Shown here in pieces: positions 54,135 through 62,762 of a stretch of DNA of 64,000 nucleotides. The notes under the pieces are model-generated. The model saw nothing but the letters and a program-made list of their open reading frames with translations. It ran no database searches and had not been told where the DNA came from. Within the stretch, counting starts at the first letter, position 1. Each line of letters starts with the position of its first letter. The translations under genes were made by a program, and so were the position numbers. This stretch comes from DASXKD01 sp963762735. Its GTDB lineage: Bacteria; Actinomycetota; Actinomycetes; Streptosporangiales; Streptosporangiaceae. The DNA lies in contig CAVXMG010000005.1 of assembly GCA_963762735.1 (NCBI GenBank), positions 62,001-126,000 on the forward strand, written 5' to 3'.

Positions 54135-54982
54135 TGGCCCTCCTCCACGGGCAGCGCAGTGCTAGCCCGGGGGGGCGACCCCCCGGAGCCCCCCGCCGCG
54201 CTTGGTGACCCGGGCACGCCCGGGTCACCAAGCGCCACCCATATCTCTCGTACCTGGCGCACCACGTGGTCGGCGACGGCCTCGGCGATCTGCTCGGCCC
54301 GTTCCGGGGTGGCCAGCTCGGGTCGGCCGTACCAGCCGGTCTCGGCGACGTGGTGGAAGTCGCGCATCACCGGATAGACGTCCGGGCGGCGGAACAGCGC
54401 GTGGGCGGCCTCGCCGGCTGCCCGGTCACTGGCCGGGGTGGCGTGTTCCAGGTGCACCAGGGCTGGGTCGAAGGCCAGGACCGCCGCCGTCTCCATGGAC
54501 CCGGCGTGGGTGAACTCCATCTCGTCGGGAAACAGCGTGTGAGTGATCACGTGGGTCTCGGCCATCACCACCTGGACTCCGTGCCTGACCTGCGCCTGGT
54601 CCGCCGCCAGCCGCAGCGTGGCCGAGTTCCCCTCGTGCCAGTTCACCGAGACGATCCGGCGGGCACCGGCGCGGGCGAGCCCGTCGCACACGTCGCCGAA
54701 CACCGATATCAGCGTGCCCGGGGACAGCGACAGCGTGCCCGGCCAGGCCAGGTGGTAGTGGGCGATGCCCACCGGGCCGAGCGAGACGGCCACGGTGCCC
54801 AGCCGGGCCGCGGCCCGCTCGGCGATGGACTGGGCCGCGAACGCGTCGGTGCCGAGCGGCAGGTGGCCGCCGTGCTGCTCGACGCTTCCGGCGAAGACCA
54901 CGGCCGTGCCGCTCGCGGCGATCAGCCGCGCGGCCTCGGGCTGGGCGAGCCGCTCGATCAGCCGGTCGGGGTGACGGGGCAT
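54131..54982 (-). CDS. Creatininase family protein
   Basis: The 283-residue protein has the metal-binding blocks GSVEQHGGHLPLGTDAFAA and NWHEGN with a late Glu in FTHAGSMETA, as in creatinine amidohydrolase and related cyclic-amide hydrolases or MftE. The last 35 residues (GDPGVPGSPSAAGGSGGSPP onward) are encoded by repeat R10 and are not part of the fold. No mycofactocin genes are present. It lies between the ThDP enzyme and the dehydrogenase; a cyclic amide or imide intermediate in the pathway is inferred. Confidence 0.87.
   Translation of the reverse strand: MPRHPDRLIERLAQPEAARLIAASGTAVVFAGSVEQHGGHLPLGTDAFAAQSIAERAAARLGTVAVSLGPVGIAHYHLAWPGTLSLSPGTLISVFGDVCDGLARAGARRIVSVNWHEGNSATLRLAADQAQVRHGVQVVMAETHVITHTLFPDEMEFTHAGSMETAAVLAFDPALVHLEHATPASDRAAGEAAHALFRRPDVYPVMRDFHHVAETGWYGRPELATPERAEQIAEAVADHVVRQVREIWVALGDPGVPGSPSAAGGSGGSPPRASTALPVEEGQ
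54160..54234 (+). repeat. Dispersed hairpin element, copy R10, with a 17-bp replacement hairpin
   Basis: Hairpin 1 is CCGGGGGG-GCGA-CCCCCCGG (54167-54186), identical in plan to other copies. Hairpin 2 is replaced by the perfect palindrome CGCTTGGTGACCCGGGC-AC-GCCCGGGTCACCAAGCG (54199-54234). The whole copy is inside the 3' coding end of the creatininase-family gene. Confidence 0.75.
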
Positions 54983-54988
54983 GGCGTG

Positions 54989-56806
54989 TCAGCCTCCATA
55001 TCCGGTGGCCGCCCCATCCCTGACCGCGTCGCGGTGCGCGGCGATCGGGGTCTGCCAGGGCTCGGTCACCACGTCGAGCAGGGCGGGCCCCGGCGCGGAG
55101 TTGGCGGTGCGCAGCGCGGCGGCCAGGCGGCCGGGCTCGGTGACCCGCTCACCGGCCAGCCCGAAGGCCCGCGCCACGTCGGCGAACGGCACGTCGGAGA
55201 AGTCCTCGCCCTCCCAGCCGCGGCCGAAGTTGATCCGCCGGTACCAGCGGATCCAGCCGAGCGACCGGTTGTTCAGCACGATCACGGTGACCGGCAGGCC
55301 CAGCTCCGCCACGGTGGCAAGCTCGCCGACCGCGTACCCCATGGCCCCGTCCCCGGCCAGCACCACGGTGCGGCCGCCGGGCCGGGCGGTGGCCACGCCG
55401 ATCGCCGCGGGCAGGGCGTACCCAAGGCCGGCCTGCCCGCGCGGGCACAGCACCTGCCGCCCGGCGCGCCGCTGCTCCAGGTAGGCACCGCCCCAGCCGC
55501 TGGCCAGGCTGGCGTCACAGATGAGGATGTCGTCGGCGCCGAGCAGGGCCTCGATCTCCGCGACCACCCGCTGCGGCGCGATGGGGACCGCGTCACTGGC
55601 CCGTTCCGCGTCCCGCTCGGCGCGCCACGCCGCGGTCAGCTCCGCGATCCGGGACCGCCAGGCTGCCCGGTCCGGTGCCCCGGCCGGCTCGTCCAGCGCC
55701 GCGAGCAGGCTGCGCAGCCCCGGCCGGGCGTCGGCGAGCACGGCGGCCGCCACGGGCAAGGCACGGCCCAGTTCGGCCGGGTCAAGGTCGAGCTGCACGA
55801 CGGCCTGGCCGGCCGCGGGCAGCGTCCAGCCGAACGTCGGGCCGCTGCCTGCCTTGGTTCCGGCGAGCAGCACCACGTCCGCCTCGGCCAGCGCGGCGGC
55901 CGCGGCGGAGGTCCCCATGCTGCCGGTGACCCCCACCGACAGCGGGTGGTCCTCGGCAATCGCCCCCTTGCCCGACAACGTGGTGCCCACCGCCGCCGAC
56001 AGGGCCTCGGCCAGCGCGGTCAGCTCCGTGCCCGCGCCCGAGTGCAGCACTCCCCCGCCGCCCAGGATGAACGGGCGCCGCGCGCCGCGCAGCACCGCCG
56101 CGGCGGCCGCGACGTCATCCGGGTCGGGGCCAGGCCGGAACGCCGGGAAGCTGCCGAAGCGGGCGCTGCCGGCCAGTTGGCTGGCGTCCCCGGCCGGGCC
56201 GTCGAGGACGTCCTGCGGCAGGAACAGCGCGACCGGGCCAGGCCGGCCGGTGGTGGCCTCGCGGAACGCCTGCCGGACCAGGGCGGGGAGGGTGGCCGCG
56301 TCCGGCACGGTGGCCTGCCATTTGGTCACCGCGGCGAGCAGGGCGGCCTGGTCCAGCGCCTGGGAGGCGGCGCTGCGGTAACGGTGCGGCGCGAGCCGCG
56401 CGGGCAAGTCGCTGACCAGGGCCACCACGGGCACCGAGGCACCCAGCGCCTCACCGAGGCCGGATGGCAGCTTCGCCGCGCCTGGCCCCACCGTGGCGTC
56501 ACAGACCCCGGCCCGGCCGGTGACCCTGGCGTAGGCGTCGGCGGCGTAGGCGGCGGACCGCTCGTCCCTGACCAGCACGTGCCGCAGGCCGGGCTCCCGG
56601 TCGAGGATCGCGTCGTACAGCGCGAGCGTCTGGCCGCCGGGCACGCCGAACACGTGCCGCACGCCGTGCTCGGCGAGCAGCGCCGCGAGCAGCGCCCCGC
56701 CGTGTTTGCCTGGGGGGGCGACCCCCCTGGAACCCCCCGCTGGCTCAAGGCCCCGTTCCTCCGTCACGGGGCCTTGGCCCTGCTGGCCGGCGCCCGAGTC
56801 AGGCAT
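54989..56806 (-). CDS. Thiamine-diphosphate-dependent enzyme (acetolactate synthase-like)
   Basis: The 605-residue protein has the PYR domain (HVFGVPGGQTLALYDAILD, with the ThDP-activating Glu in RDERSAAYAADAY near 80), a central domain, and the PP domain with GDGAMGYAVGELATVAELG near 485 and VLNNRSLGWIRWYRR. It would decarboxylate a 2-oxoacid or ligate one to an aldehyde. ATG 56806 overlaps the amidohydrolase stop (ATGCCTGA). Residues 13-30 (PVTEERGLEPAGGSRGVAPP) come from repeat R11, whose GTG is an alternative start. It is not a housekeeping IlvB by context. Confidence 0.87.
   Translation of the reverse strand: MPDSGAGQQGQGPVTEERGLEPAGGSRGVAPPGKHGGALLAALLAEHGVRHVFGVPGGQTLALYDAILDREPGLRHVLVRDERSAAYAADAYARVTGRAGVCDATVGPGAAKLPSGLGEALGASVPVVALVSDLPARLAPHRYRSAASQALDQAALLAAVTKWQATVPDAATLPALVRQAFREATTGRPGPVALFLPQDVLDGPAGDASQLAGSARFGSFPAFRPGPDPDDVAAAAAVLRGARRPFILGGGGVLHSGAGTELTALAEALSAAVGTTLSGKGAIAEDHPLSVGVTGSMGTSAAAAALAEADVVLLAGTKAGSGPTFGWTLPAAGQAVVQLDLDPAELGRALPVAAAVLADARPGLRSLLAALDEPAGAPDRAAWRSRIAELTAAWRAERDAERASDAVPIAPQRVVAEIEALLGADDILICDASLASGWGGAYLEQRRAGRQVLCPRGQAGLGYALPAAIGVATARPGGRTVVLAGDGAMGYAVGELATVAELGLPVTVIVLNNRSLGWIRWYRRINFGRGWEGEDFSDVPFADVARAFGLAGERVTEPGRLAAALRTANSAPGPALLDVVTEPWQTPIAAHRDAVRDGAATGYGG
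56706..56786 (+). repeat. Dispersed double-hairpin element, copy R11
   Basis: Hairpin 1 is GGGGGG-GCGA-CCCCCC (56712-56727). Hairpin 2 is AAGGCCCCGT-TCCTCCGTC-ACGGGGCCTT (56747-56775). The copy lies inside the 5' coding end of the ThDP-enzyme gene, in frame, adding about 20 residues before the PYR domain. Confidence 0.8.
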
Positions 56807-57785
56807 CAGGAGTCCCGAGCAGTTGCGCCGCGGTGCCGCCGAGCACGGATTCTTCGTCGGCACCGAGGCCAAGAGCGCGGACCTCACCGACCGGGTCGTC
56901 GGTGCCCATGTCGAACGGGCGGTCCGAGCCGAGCAGCACCTGCCCGGCGCCTGCGTAGCGGACCAGGTCCGCGAGCAGGTCGTGGTCGTGGGTGACCGTG
57001 TCGTAGTAGAACCGGCGCAGCGCAGCGTCCGGGCCGGCGGCGAGCCGGGCCCGTGCCTCCGGCCGGACGGCGTAGGCACGCCGCAGCCGTCCCCGCACCA
57101 CCGGCAGCGCGCCGCCGCCGTGCGCGAGCACCACCCGCAGCCGGGGATGGCGCTCAAGCACCCCGGCCATGGCCATGTGCGCGGCCGCGATCGCCGTCTC
57201 CATCGGGTTCCCCACCGAGTTCCACAGGTAGTACTGCTCCAGCGCGGGGACACCGAATCCGCGGGTGGTGGGGTGGATGAACACCAGGGCACCGGCCTGC
57301 TCGGCGGCCTCCCAGAACGGGAGGAAGAAGTCGTCGCCGAGGTAGCGCCCGCCAACGCTGGCCGGGATCTCGGCCCCGGCCAGGCCGTAGCTGGCCACCA
57401 GGTCGGCGATCTGCCGGGCGGCGAGCGCCGGTTCCTGCAGCACCACCGCGCCGACGGCGCTCACCTGCCCGCGGTGCGCCGCGACCAGCGCAGCCAGCGC
57501 GGTGTTGTGTACCTCGCAGACATCACGCGCGGTCGCCGGGTCCGCTTCCGCGGGCACCAGGCTGATCCAGGGGGACAGCAGCAGCCGGTCCACCCCGGTG
57601 GCCGCCGCCTGGCCCAGGATCGTGTCCACGTCGGTGAACTCGCTGACCACGGAACCGATGTCGCGGCCGCGGAAGGCCAACCGGTACTGCCCGCCGTCGC
57701 GGCCGATCGCCGGGCGCCAGTCCGGCGGCACCGTCCGCGCCGTCATCTCCTCGACGATGACGTGACAGTGAACGTCAACGATCAA
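56799..57785 (-). CDS. Amidohydrolase family protein (ACMSD-like decarboxylase/hydrolase)
   Basis: The 328-residue barrel has HxH in MIVDVHCHVIV, metal His in LVFIHPTTRGFG, VVLAHGGGALP and the catalytic Asp in LLGSDRPFDMG. This is the amidohydrolase_2 family, which includes aromatic and muconate-semialdehyde decarboxylases as well as hydrolases. The TTG start overlaps the livF stop as TTGA, tying it to the transporter. It is the first enzyme gene after the ABC genes. Confidence 0.87.
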   Translation of the reverse strand: MIVDVHCHVIVEEMTARTVPPDWRPAIGRDGGQYRLAFRGRDIGSVVSEFTDVDTILGQAAATGVDRLLLSPWISLVPAEADPATARDVCEVHNTALAALVAAHRGQVSAVGAVVLQEPALAARQIADLVASYGLAGAEIPASVGGRYLGDDFFLPFWEAAEQAGALVFIHPTTRGFGVPALEQYYLWNSVGNPMETAIAAAHMAMAGVLERHPRLRVVLAHGGGALPVVRGRLRRAYAVRPEARARLAAGPDAALRRFYYDTVTHDHDLLADLVRYAGAGQVLLGSDRPFDMGTDDPVGEVRALGLGADEESVLGGTAAQLLGTPDA

Positions 57786-58627
57786 CGACCCGCCCGGGAC
57801 GCCGTGCCGTTGACCGCCCCGGTGCCATCCTCGCCATGCTGGCCGGCGCCGTTCGCTGCCTCGTCGCCGGTCACCGCGCCGCCGAGGTAAAGTGCGCCGA
57901 TCTCCGGGTGCTCGAGCACTTCCTTACCGCTGCCGGACAGCCGGACCAGGCCGTTTTCCAGCACCACGCCGTGGGTCGACAGCCGCAGCCCGGCCCGGGC
58001 GTTCTGCTCCACCAGCAGGATCGTCTTGCCCTGGGCGTGCATCATCCGGACGGCGTCGAACACCGACTTGAGCACCTTGGGCGCCAGTCCCATCGACGGC
58101 TCGTCCAGGATCACCAGCTTCGGGTCGAGCATGAGGCTGCGGGCGAACTCCACCAGCCGCTGCTGCCCGCCGGACAGGCTGCCCGCCTTCTTGTCCAGCC
58201 ACTCGTTGACCTGCGGGAACATCTCCTGCACCGCGGCGAAACGCCGCTCGGCCAGGCCGCGCTCGCGCAGGGTGTAGCCGCCGAGGCTGATGTTCTCGCG
58301 CACCGTCATCTCGCGGAACAGGCTGTGGTTCTGCGGCACCTGGACCACACCGGCCCGGAGGATCTGGCGCGGCGACTTGCCGGTCAGCCGCTCGCCGTGC
58401 AGCGTGATCTCTCCGAGCCGTGGCCGGAGCAGCCCGCTGATCGTCGAGAGCAGGGTTGATTTCCCGGCACCGTTCGGCCCCACCACGCAGGTGATCCCGC
58501 CCTGCATGACCTGTATGGATACCCCGCGCAGAACGTCGCCACCGCCGTAGCCGGCGACTACGCCCGTCACTTCGAGCGCGCAACGGTCCTGTGCTGGCCC
58601 AGGGGACTCAGGCTGCGGAACTGTCAT
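57782..58627 (-). CDS. livF: Branched-chain amino acid-type ABC transporter ATPase (LivF)
   Basis: Walker A GPNGAGKST, signature LSGGQQRLVEFA and Walker B LVILDEPSMGLAP identify the smaller Liv ATPase. A low-complexity C-terminal tail of about 30 residues (DEAANGAGQHGEDGTG) is unusual for LivF. ATG 58627 overlaps the 3' end of livG by 20 bases; a GTG eleven codons upstream is also possible. Confidence 0.9.
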   Translation of the reverse strand: MTVPQPESPGPAQDRCALEVTGVVAGYGGGDVLRGVSIQVMQGGITCVVGPNGAGKSTLLSTISGLLRPRLGEITLHGERLTGKSPRQILRAGVVQVPQNHSLFREMTVRENISLGGYTLRERGLAERRFAAVQEMFPQVNEWLDKKAGSLSGGQQRLVEFARSLMLDPKLVILDEPSMGLAPKVLKSVFDAVRMMHAQGKTILLVEQNARAGLRLSTHGVVLENGLVRLSGSGKEVLEHPEIGALYLGGAVTGDEAANGAGQHGEDGTGAVNGTASRAGR

Positions 58628-59393
58628 CGTCTTCCTCTGCCGTTCCGAGGTAGGCGTCAAGCACCCGGCGGTCGTTGCGGATCATGTCCGGCGGGCCGGA
58701 GACCACCGCGTTCCCGTAATCGAGGACGGTCACCTGGTCACACAGGCCCATCACGAACTCCATGTTGTGCTCCACGATGAGGAACGTGGTCCCCTGCCGG
58801 TTCAGCTCACGGATCCGCTCGGCGATGGTGCCGATCAGGGTCGGATTCACCCCGCCGGCCGGCTCGTCGAGCAGGATGATCTCCGGCTCGGCGATCAGCA
58901 CATACGACAGTTCCAGCAGTTTGCGCTGACCGTAGGAGAGCGTCTCGGCGCGGTCACCGGCCAGCTTGGCGATGCCGGTGAACTCCAGCAGCTCCATCGC
59001 CCGCTTGCGGGTGGCGGCGCCGCCCGCCCGGGCGAACGGGTTGCGGAACCGCCCGGTCTGCCCGGCCGACTCCTTGTGGTGCGCGGCCACGATCATGTTC
59101 TCCATGACCGTCAGCCGGGAGAAGACCCGGGTCAGCTGGAAGGTGCGGCCGATCCCCAGTGCGAAGACCTTGTCCGGCGCCCGGCTGGTGATCTTGGTGT
59201 CGTTCAGGTAGACGTCGCCGCTGTCCACCCGCCCGTAGCCGGTGATCATGTTGAACAGGGTGGTCTTCCCGGAGCCGTTCGGCCCGATCAGCCCGGCGAT
59301 GCTGCCGCGCTCGACCTCGATCGAGCAGTCGCTGAGCGCCTGCACACCCCCAAACGCCTTCGAGAGGCCCTCCGTCCGGAGCAACGCCGTCAT
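58608..59393 (-). CDS. livG: Branched-chain amino acid-type ABC transporter ATPase (LivG)
   Basis: Walker A GPNGSGKTT, the LSYGQRKLLELS signature and IILLDEPAGGVNPT are intact, with the LivG-type insertion (ESAGQTGRFRNPFARAGG) before the signature. It forms the importer with LivF, LivH and LivM. Its ATG overlaps the livM stop as ATGA. Confidence 0.92.
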   Translation of the reverse strand: MTALLRTEGLSKAFGGVQALSDCSIEVERGSIAGLIGPNGSGKTTLFNMITGYGRVDSGDVYLNDTKITSRAPDKVFALGIGRTFQLTRVFSRLTVMENMIVAAHHKESAGQTGRFRNPFARAGGAATRKRAMELLEFTGIAKLAGDRAETLSYGQRKLLELSYVLIAEPEIILLDEPAGGVNPTLIGTIAERIRELNRQGTTFLIVEHNMEFVMGLCDQVTVLDYGNAVVSGPPDMIRNDRRVLDAYLGTAEEDDDSSAA

Positions 59394-60451
59394 GACGCGC
59401 TCCTGGTGGTCGGCTCGGCGGGACTCGCGGCCGCGGTCGCGCCGACGGGCAGACCGGGCGGCGGACCGGTGGCCCGTCCGGTCGCCCGCCGCTGCCTGCT
59501 GGCCCGCAGGGCGGTCAGCTTCTCGCCCACGGTCGGCAGGATCCCCCGCGGCAGGAAGATGATCACGATCAGGAACAGCGCGCCGAGGACGATCTGGGCC
59601 GCGTACGTGTTGCTCACCTGCTGCTGGGCCCAGCCGAGATAGGGCTCGAGCAGCAGCGCGCCGAAGATGGGCCCGGATAGGGTGCCGAACCCGCCGACGA
59701 ACGCCATCAGGGCGATGGTCAGGTCGAAGAACGGGTTGAACGCGTACTGCGGCAGCGCGTCCGACTGGAAGTAGAAGTACAGCCCACCCAGCGTCCCTAG
59801 GATGAATGCGGAGATCACGAAGGCGGTCAGCTTGACCCGCATGGTCTTGACCCCGAGCCCGCGGGCCCGGTCCTCGTCGTCCCTGATCGCCCGGAGCTGG
59901 AGACCGAACCGCGAGCCCCAGATCGCCCAGGCGAGAACGGCCGCCACGACCGCGATGAGCAGCGCGGTGTAGTAGAAGGGGTTGTAGACGGTCGTCGCGT
60001 CCCAGTTGAGGAACTGCGGGCTGATCCCGGTGACGCCGCCCGTCCAGCTGAAGTTGGAGGCCATCAGCTGGAAGATGAAGAACACGGCGATCGTCACCAC
60101 CACGAAGGTGTGGCGCCGTACCCGCAGCGCGACCAGCCCGAACGGCACCGCGACCACGGCGGCCACCAGGCCGCCCAGCGGATAGAGCGCGAACACCACG
60201 CCGCCCACCAGGTTCAGGTGCTTGGTGATCAGCGCGACCGTGTACACGCCGGTCCCGAAGAACACGGCGGCCCCGAGCGAGATGTAGCCGGTGAACCCGG
60301 AGAAGATGTTCCAGGCGACCGCGGCGCCCACGAACATCAGCACGAGCACACCCACCTGGGTCAGCACGACGTTGTCATCGAGCGGGATGACCGCCGCCAC
60401 GGCCAGCAGCACGGCCAGGCCCGCGGCACGCCAGAGGGCGAGGGACCTCAT
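59390..60451 (-). CDS. livM: Branched-chain amino acid-type ABC transporter permease (LivM)
   Basis: About nine membrane helices are visible, with the LivM cytoplasmic block FGLQLRAIRDDEDRARGLGV and a final helix VLGALFLIVIIFLPRGIL. A 40-residue Ala/Pro tail follows. ATG 60451 overlaps the livH stop as ATGA; a longer frame upstream is livH shadow. Confidence 0.92.
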   Translation of the reverse strand: MRSLALWRAAGLAVLLAVAAVIPLDDNVVLTQVGVLVLMFVGAAVAWNIFSGFTGYISLGAAVFFGTGVYTVALITKHLNLVGGVVFALYPLGGLVAAVVAVPFGLVALRVRRHTFVVVTIAVFFIFQLMASNFSWTGGVTGISPQFLNWDATTVYNPFYYTALLIAVVAAVLAWAIWGSRFGLQLRAIRDDEDRARGLGVKTMRVKLTAFVISAFILGTLGGLYFYFQSDALPQYAFNPFFDLTIALMAFVGGFGTLSGPIFGALLLEPYLGWAQQQVSNTYAAQIVLGALFLIVIIFLPRGILPTVGEKLTALRASRQRRATGRATGPPPGLPVGATAAASPAEPTTRSAS

Positions 60452-61332
60452 TGCGCCCTCGCTTCCTTGCGCCCGAACAGGCCCTGCGGCCGGAACACGA
60501 GCACGAGCACGAGCGCCCCGTAGAACACCACCGTCGACCATTCGGGGTTCCAGTACACGTCCACCATCGACGCGAGCGTGATCACGAGCACGGCCGCGCC
60601 GAGCGCGCCGCCGATGCTGCCCATGCCGCCGAGGATGACGATCGCCAGCAACCGGGAGATCAGGTCATACCCGGTGTTCGGGTTGAAGGCGTTGAGCTCC
60701 CCGAACACCATGCCGCCCGCCGCGGTCACCCCCACGCCGATCCCGAAGGTGAACGCGGCCACCCGGTTCACGTCGATCCCGACCAGCCGCGCCGCGGTGT
60801 GGTCCTGCATGGTGGCGCGCACGCTGCGGCCGAACTGGGTCCGGTACAGCATGAAGTAGATCGCCACCACGAACACCACCGCGAGCGCGAAGCCCAGGAG
60901 GTAGATGTAGGGCAGGTAGTACCCGAAGATCTTGAAGGTCGCCTGCGGGCTGGTCCAGTAGGTATTCATCGACAGGTAGTTCGACCCGAAGCGCTCGTAA
61001 AGGATTCCCTCGGTGATGATCGCCACCGCGTAACAGGCGAGCAGCGACATGGACGTGCGCTCGCGTCCCCGCAGCGGCCGGATGAACAGGTACTGGATCG
61101 CCACCCCGAGGATGAACATCGCCGGGATGGTGATCAGCAGGCCGACGAACACGTCGATGTGCAGATCGGTCCAGAGCACGAAGCTTAGGTAGGCACCGAG
61201 TATCACCATGATGCCCTGGGCGATGTTGATGATGTCGAGCACGCCGAAGATCAGCGTCAGCCCAACGGCCATCAGGCCATAGACACCGCCTTCGAGCACG
61301 CCGTCGGTGATGGCTCGCATGAAGGTTCCCAT
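60448..61332 (-). CDS. livH: Branched-chain amino acid-type ABC transporter permease (LivH)
   Basis: A 294-residue permease with GVYGLMAVGLTLIFGVLDII near the start and the conserved block FGRSVRATMQDHTAARLVGI, ending in FRPQGLFGRKE. The ATG lies two bases from the stop of the adjacent binding-protein gene, consistent with one operon. The ligand need not be an amino acid; this transporter class also carries aromatics, amides and urea. Confidence 0.92.
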   Translation of the reverse strand: MGTFMRAITDGVLEGGVYGLMAVGLTLIFGVLDIINIAQGIMVILGAYLSFVLWTDLHIDVFVGLLITIPAMFILGVAIQYLFIRPLRGRERTSMSLLACYAVAIITEGILYERFGSNYLSMNTYWTSPQATFKIFGYYLPYIYLLGFALAVVFVVAIYFMLYRTQFGRSVRATMQDHTAARLVGIDVNRVAAFTFGIGVGVTAAGGMVFGELNAFNPNTGYDLISRLLAIVILGGMGSIGGALGAAVLVITLASMVDVYWNPEWSTVVFYGALVLVLVFRPQGLFGRKEARAQ

Positions 61333-61333
61333 G

Positions 61334-62673
61334 TCAGTTCCGCGCTCTCCGTTCCTGCCAGGCCGGGGTGCCGGTCAGCCGGCCCAGGGGATGACGCTCT
61401 TGCTGCCGATCGGCGTTCGGCAGCACCTGGACGAACTGCGGCGCGCCCGCGCCGCCCTGGCCCGGCTGCCACTGGAAGATCAGCGCCGAAGGCGCGATGT
61501 AGCAGTGTTCTCTCCCGCTGGCGTCGAACTTGACCGGCCCCAGCACCGTCTGCACCGTGGTCTGTGCAGGCAGTTCGATGAGCGTTCTGCTGGTTCAGCG
61601 AGCCGGTGGCCTGCACCGCGGCCGCCTCGACCTCGCCCGCCGAGTAGGACTCGGCCACGTCGGCATTGATGTCGGCGGCGGTGCCGCCGTACTTGGCGAT
61701 GTAGTCCTGCACCATCACGTGGCTGAGCGCGTTCGGGAAGCCGCCGAACCACCCGTTGGGGACCATCGCGCCCACGGCGGCACCGGTCCCGACCGCGCTG
61801 AGGAAGCTTGTGCCCTGGTCCGGGCCGGAGGAGGCGATGAAGTACTTGGGGGGTGGGTTCATATGCTGGAGCACCGTCATGAACGCCTGCACCGTGCCGA
61901 CCGCGATCGAGCCGAGGAAGACGATGTCGGGATGCGTTCTTGCCACCACCTCGGCGGCGGCCTCCAGCCCGCGCGTGCCGATGGTGGCGGAGTAAGGCTT
62001 CTTGAAGTTGGCGTAGACCGTCTGCACGCCGTGCTGGCGCAGGTACTTCTCCGCGGTCGTGACCGGCGGGTCGGCGAACGGGTCATCGACGATCGGGTAG
62101 GCGGCCCTGGTCGGGTGCCCGGGCTGGGCGGCCAACCACTTGGCGAACGGCATCATCTGCTGCGCCGCTGGCACGTTGGTGGAGAACAGGAAGGGGTCGT
62201 TCAGCGCGTAGACCGGCGGCGCGCCGGCCGAGCCGGCCGCGAGGACGTAATGGTAGTGCTCGGTCACCGGGCCGGCGCGCCTGCGAGACGAGCAGGGACG
62301 AGAAGGGCGCCAGCGTCAGGTCCACATGGTCCTGGGTGATGAGCTTCCGGTAGTTGGCGGCATCGGTCTTCGGGACACCCGCGTCATTCAGGATGATCAG
62401 CTTGACCGGCCGGCCGAGCAGGCCACCGTGGCTGTTCACGTCGCTGGCCCACAGTTCGTAGCCCTTCTTGCAGGCCTGCCCGTCAGTGTCGAATCCCTGG
62501 GCGTGCTGCGGCCCGGCCAGCGGCAGTGAGATTCCGACGGTGATCGGCTGGCCGGTGGGGCCGGCCAGCAGGGCGTTGGTGTTGCTGGCACTGCTCAGAC
62601 CGCACGCGGCAACGGCAGCGCTCGCGGCGGTCATCGCCACGAGCCGGAAAGTCCTGGCGGGGGGGCGCCTCAT
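61334..62673 (-). pseudogene. Liv-type ABC transporter substrate-binding lipoprotein, two frameshifts
   Basis: A lipoprotein signal (lipobox ASAAVAAC) leads to ITVGISLPLAGPQHAQGFDT. The frame changes near 62275 (extra base in GCGCGCC) before VTEHYHYVLAAGSAGAPPVY, and again near 61575 before TVQTVLGPVKFDASGREHCY. The whole is a periplasmic-binding-protein-type receptor, paralogous to the next gene upstream. GAGGAAGG precedes the ATG. Confidence 0.83.
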
Positions 62674-62762
62674 ATGCCTTCCTCTCCTTCCCTGCCAGCG
62701 CAACGCGGGTATGACGAAGTGGTGCGCGGAGCGCGCTGGCGCGCTCCGCGCACCACCGGTGC

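Noticed and set aside
54131..54982. Mycofactocin MftE
   Set aside because: The creatininase-family motif alone is not specific and no other mycofactocin gene is present.
11948..56786. CRISPR array or IS terminal repeats as explanation of the repeated hairpins
   Set aside because: Copies are kilobases apart with no regular spacers, no cas genes, no transposase and no target-site duplication.
54266..56995. 909-codon plus-strand open frame across the creatininase and ThDP genes
   Set aside because: Antisense shadow of recognised enzymes; no conserved motif.
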